Part shown: positions 62,632 through 64,000 of the stretch, one piece after another
How positions within the stretch are numbered: position 1 is the first letter of the stretch
Layout: every line of letters begins with the position of its first letter
Source: Acidobacteriaceae bacterium
GTDB taxonomy: Bacteria > Acidobacteriota > Terriglobia > Bryobacterales > Bryobacteraceae
Reading direction: 5' to 3'
Assembly (NCBI GenBank): GCA_019240405.1
Contig: JAFAYL010000035.1
Location: forward strand, 1-64,000
DNA length: 64,000 bases
Made by a program: the position numbers and the translations under genes
The notes under the pieces: generated by a model
Told to the model about the DNA's origin: nothing
What the model saw: the letters and a program-made list of their open reading frames with translations, nothing else
Databases searched by the model: none

Positions 62632-64000
62632 ATGCCAATAACAACCAACACCGGTCTCCATGTTCAATTGCCCCCTTGGGCGCAGTTGTTTTCTGAAAAG
62701 TATTATTCGCGGACGTTTTCTGTTTTCGTTTTGCACGGCAACGTGCACGATCTGGTTCCGCTCGATCACGCCGACTCGGGCGAGCACGTTTCTCTGCTGC
62801 AATTTCTCAAAGAGGCTCTCTTCGGACTACGCGATCTTGTACTGATTTACGATCGCGGTGGTATTAGTTTCGCCAATTCCGATGTTCAGGCCGATTTCCA
62901 AAGTGCCCTGGCCGGATATGACAGTTTTCACCAGACCACGTATTCGAAGGCATTGCCGCGCAATCCCGATGGCGTCTTGAATATTCTTGATAATTATCTC
63001 CGCCTCCGCATTGCTGATGGAAAGAAAATCGCCCTCATCATCGATTTCGCGGAGACCATTGCGCCTGCAGGCGATGTGTCCACCATGTCTGCCGAGGATC
63101 GGAACGCGCTCGTCATCTTGAAGCGCTGGGCGCAAAATCCAGTATTCCTGAATGCCGATGTCACCATCTGTCTAATAGCGGAAAATCGAATTGAGCTGAA
63201 CCAAAGCATCGTACAGAATCCGGGTGTGGCCTCAATCCAGATTCCTTTGCCTGATGAAGGCGAGCGGTTGCGATTCGTCCGCGCACAGCTTCGCACCACG
63301 AGCCTTCCCCTCGGTTCCGATGTCACCGACGTTACGCTGGCGAAGCTCGGATCGGGACTCAAACGACTTCAAGTGCAGGGACTGATTTCCCATGCTGTGC
63401 AGAACCGGCATCCCGTCACGGTGAAATTTCTTGGTGAGCGCAAGAAGGAGCTGATCGAGGCCGAATCCGGCGGGTTGCTCGAATTCATCCAAAGCCGCTT
63501 CGATCTATCCATGGTTGCCGGTCATGAGCACGCCAAAACCAAACTGCAAAATGCGGCAGCAGCTATTCGCTCCGGCAACACGGATGTGGTTCCCATGGGA
63601 TACGTGATCTGCGGGCCGGTGGGTACCGGCAAAACGTTTCTCACCACATGCTTTGCCGGTGACCTCGGCATTCCGGTAGTCATGCTGAAGAATTTCCGCA
63701 GCATGTGGCAAGGTGTCACGGAAGGCAATCTTGAACGCGTGCTCAATCTTCTTCAAGCCATGTGCCCGATTGCGGTAGTCGTGGATGAGGCCGACGCGCA
63801 GCTCGGAAATCGCTCCATGTCCGGAGACAGCGGGGTGGGCAACCGCATCTTTGCCCAAATAGCGCAGTTCATGGGTAACACCGAGCTGCGCGGGAAAGTC
63901 ATCTGGTTTCTGCTGACGAGCCGCCCGGATCTGTTACCCGTCGACCTGAAGCGTCAAGGCCGGGCCGAGGAGCACATCGCGCTCTTCTATCCTGAAACAC
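62632..64000 (+). CDS. Two-part AAA+ ATPase, 3' end outside window
   Basis: The frame is open from ATG 62632 to the last base, so at least 456 residues are visible. The C-terminal half is a classical AAA+ module: Walker A GPVGTGKTFLTT (about 328-339), the pore-like MLKNFRSMWQGVTEGNLERV, Walker B AVVVDEADAQLGNR (Asp385-Glu386) and FLLTSRPDLLPVDLKRQGR, with an SRH-type Arg region. The N-terminal half (VFVLHGNVHDLVPLDHADSG, LVLIYDRGGISFANSDVQ, KIALIIDFAETIAP) looks like a degenerate AAA-type fold without a Walker A motif. The combination of one active and one inactive module and a place beside PspA recall Vps4-like or Cdc48-like partners of ESCRT-III. Substrate unknown. Confidence 0.88.
   Translation, partial: MPITTNTGLHVQLPPWAQLFSEKYYSRTFSVFVLHGNVHDLVPLDHADSGEHVSLLQFLKEALFGLRDLVLIYDRGGISFANSDVQADFQSALAGYDSFHQTTYSKALPRNPDGVLNILDNYLRLRIADGKKIALIIDFAETIAPAGDVSTMSAEDRNALVILKRWAQNPVFLNADVTICLIAENRIELNQSIVQNPGVASIQIPLPDEGERLRFVRAQLRTTSLPLGSDVTDVTLAKLGSGLKRLQVQGLISHAVQNRHPVTVKFLGERKKELIEAESGGLLEFIQSRFDLSMVAGHEHAKTKLQNAAAAIRSGNTDVVPMGYVICGPVGTGKTFLTTCFAGDLGIPVVMLKNFRSMWQGVTEGNLERVLNLLQAMCPIAVVVDEADAQLGNRSMSGDSGVGNRIFAQIAQFMGNTELRGKVIWFLLTSRPDLLPVDLKRQGRAEEHIALFYPET

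Noticed and set aside
1-64000. CRISPR arrays, insertion sequences, phage genes and rRNA
   Set aside because: No regularly spaced repeats, transposase, integrase or rRNA sequence could be recognised by reading the window.

Overview
The window looks like a piece of the chromosome of an acidobacterium of the Solibacter/Bryobacter type. The evidence is three large permeases of the ADOP type (MacB-like permeases without their own ATPase, expanded in Acidobacteria), two of them with PadR-type regulators directly upstream, plus many secreted glycoside hydrolases and a carboxypeptidase-repeat TonB receptor. A tRNA-Sec and a deiodinase-like selenoprotein also fit this group. The assignment is an inference from gene content; there is no rRNA in the window. 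No insertion sequence, CRISPR array or phage gene was seen. Genes are packed tightly on both strands, and no gene-free stretch exceeds about 300 bases.

Layout. 1-5433 (+): an L-arabinose-type sugar operon (sodium:solute symporter cut by the window edge, small membrane protein, fucose-isomerase-family isomerase, AraB, AraD). 5430-9860 (-): a hybrid histidine kinase with a membrane-anchored redoxin, then a beta-lactamase-fold lipoprotein. 9919-10005 (-): tRNA-Leu. 10061-17272: persulfide dioxygenase/rhodanese, nucleoside hydrolase, an unknown membrane protein, a Rel stringent-response enzyme, a DUF971 protein and a TonB protein. 17498-32993: the PadR/ADOP region, which also holds a broken GH13 enzyme, a RibD-like reductase, an ECF sigma/anti-sigma/secreted-protein operon and an esterase. 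It ends with an ADOP permease read through into a secreted domain and, 12 bases on, a UGA-containing deiodinase-like selenoprotein. 32990-38538: an outer-membrane-type protein, a Cys/His-rich exported protein, GH39, a TPR protein, RimI and a YdcH-like protein. 38701-43840: a cytochrome/copper-type cluster and an M48 protease. 43974-51514: aminotransferase, Cys/His-rich exported protein, TonB receptor, two secreted unknowns and a GH78 rhamnosidase. 51547-53920: DinB-like protein, L21, L27, Obg and tRNA-Sec (selC), whose first bases are the end of obg. 54051-56831 (-): a large secreted C45/Ntn-type hydrolase.

The last 7 kb (about 56.9-64.0 kb) is one tightly spaced plus-strand cluster: a coiled-coil protein, PspA/IM30, a membrane-anchored NitT/TauT-type binding protein fused to an OmpA domain, its permease and ATPase, a membrane-hairpin coiled-coil protein, and a two-part AAA+ ATPase cut by the window end. 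This looks like a dedicated envelope system that couples an ABC importer to PspA membrane remodelling and an AAA+ motor. It is the best candidate here for an undescribed system.

The strongest single-gene result is the selenoprotein. An in-frame UGA sits in a deiodinase-like active site (SYT-U-PPFR), is followed by a plausible bacterial SECIS hairpin, and the matching tRNA-Sec lies in the same window. Two other broken genes (an ADOP permease and the GH13 enzyme) are frameshifts or deletions, not UGA readthrough.
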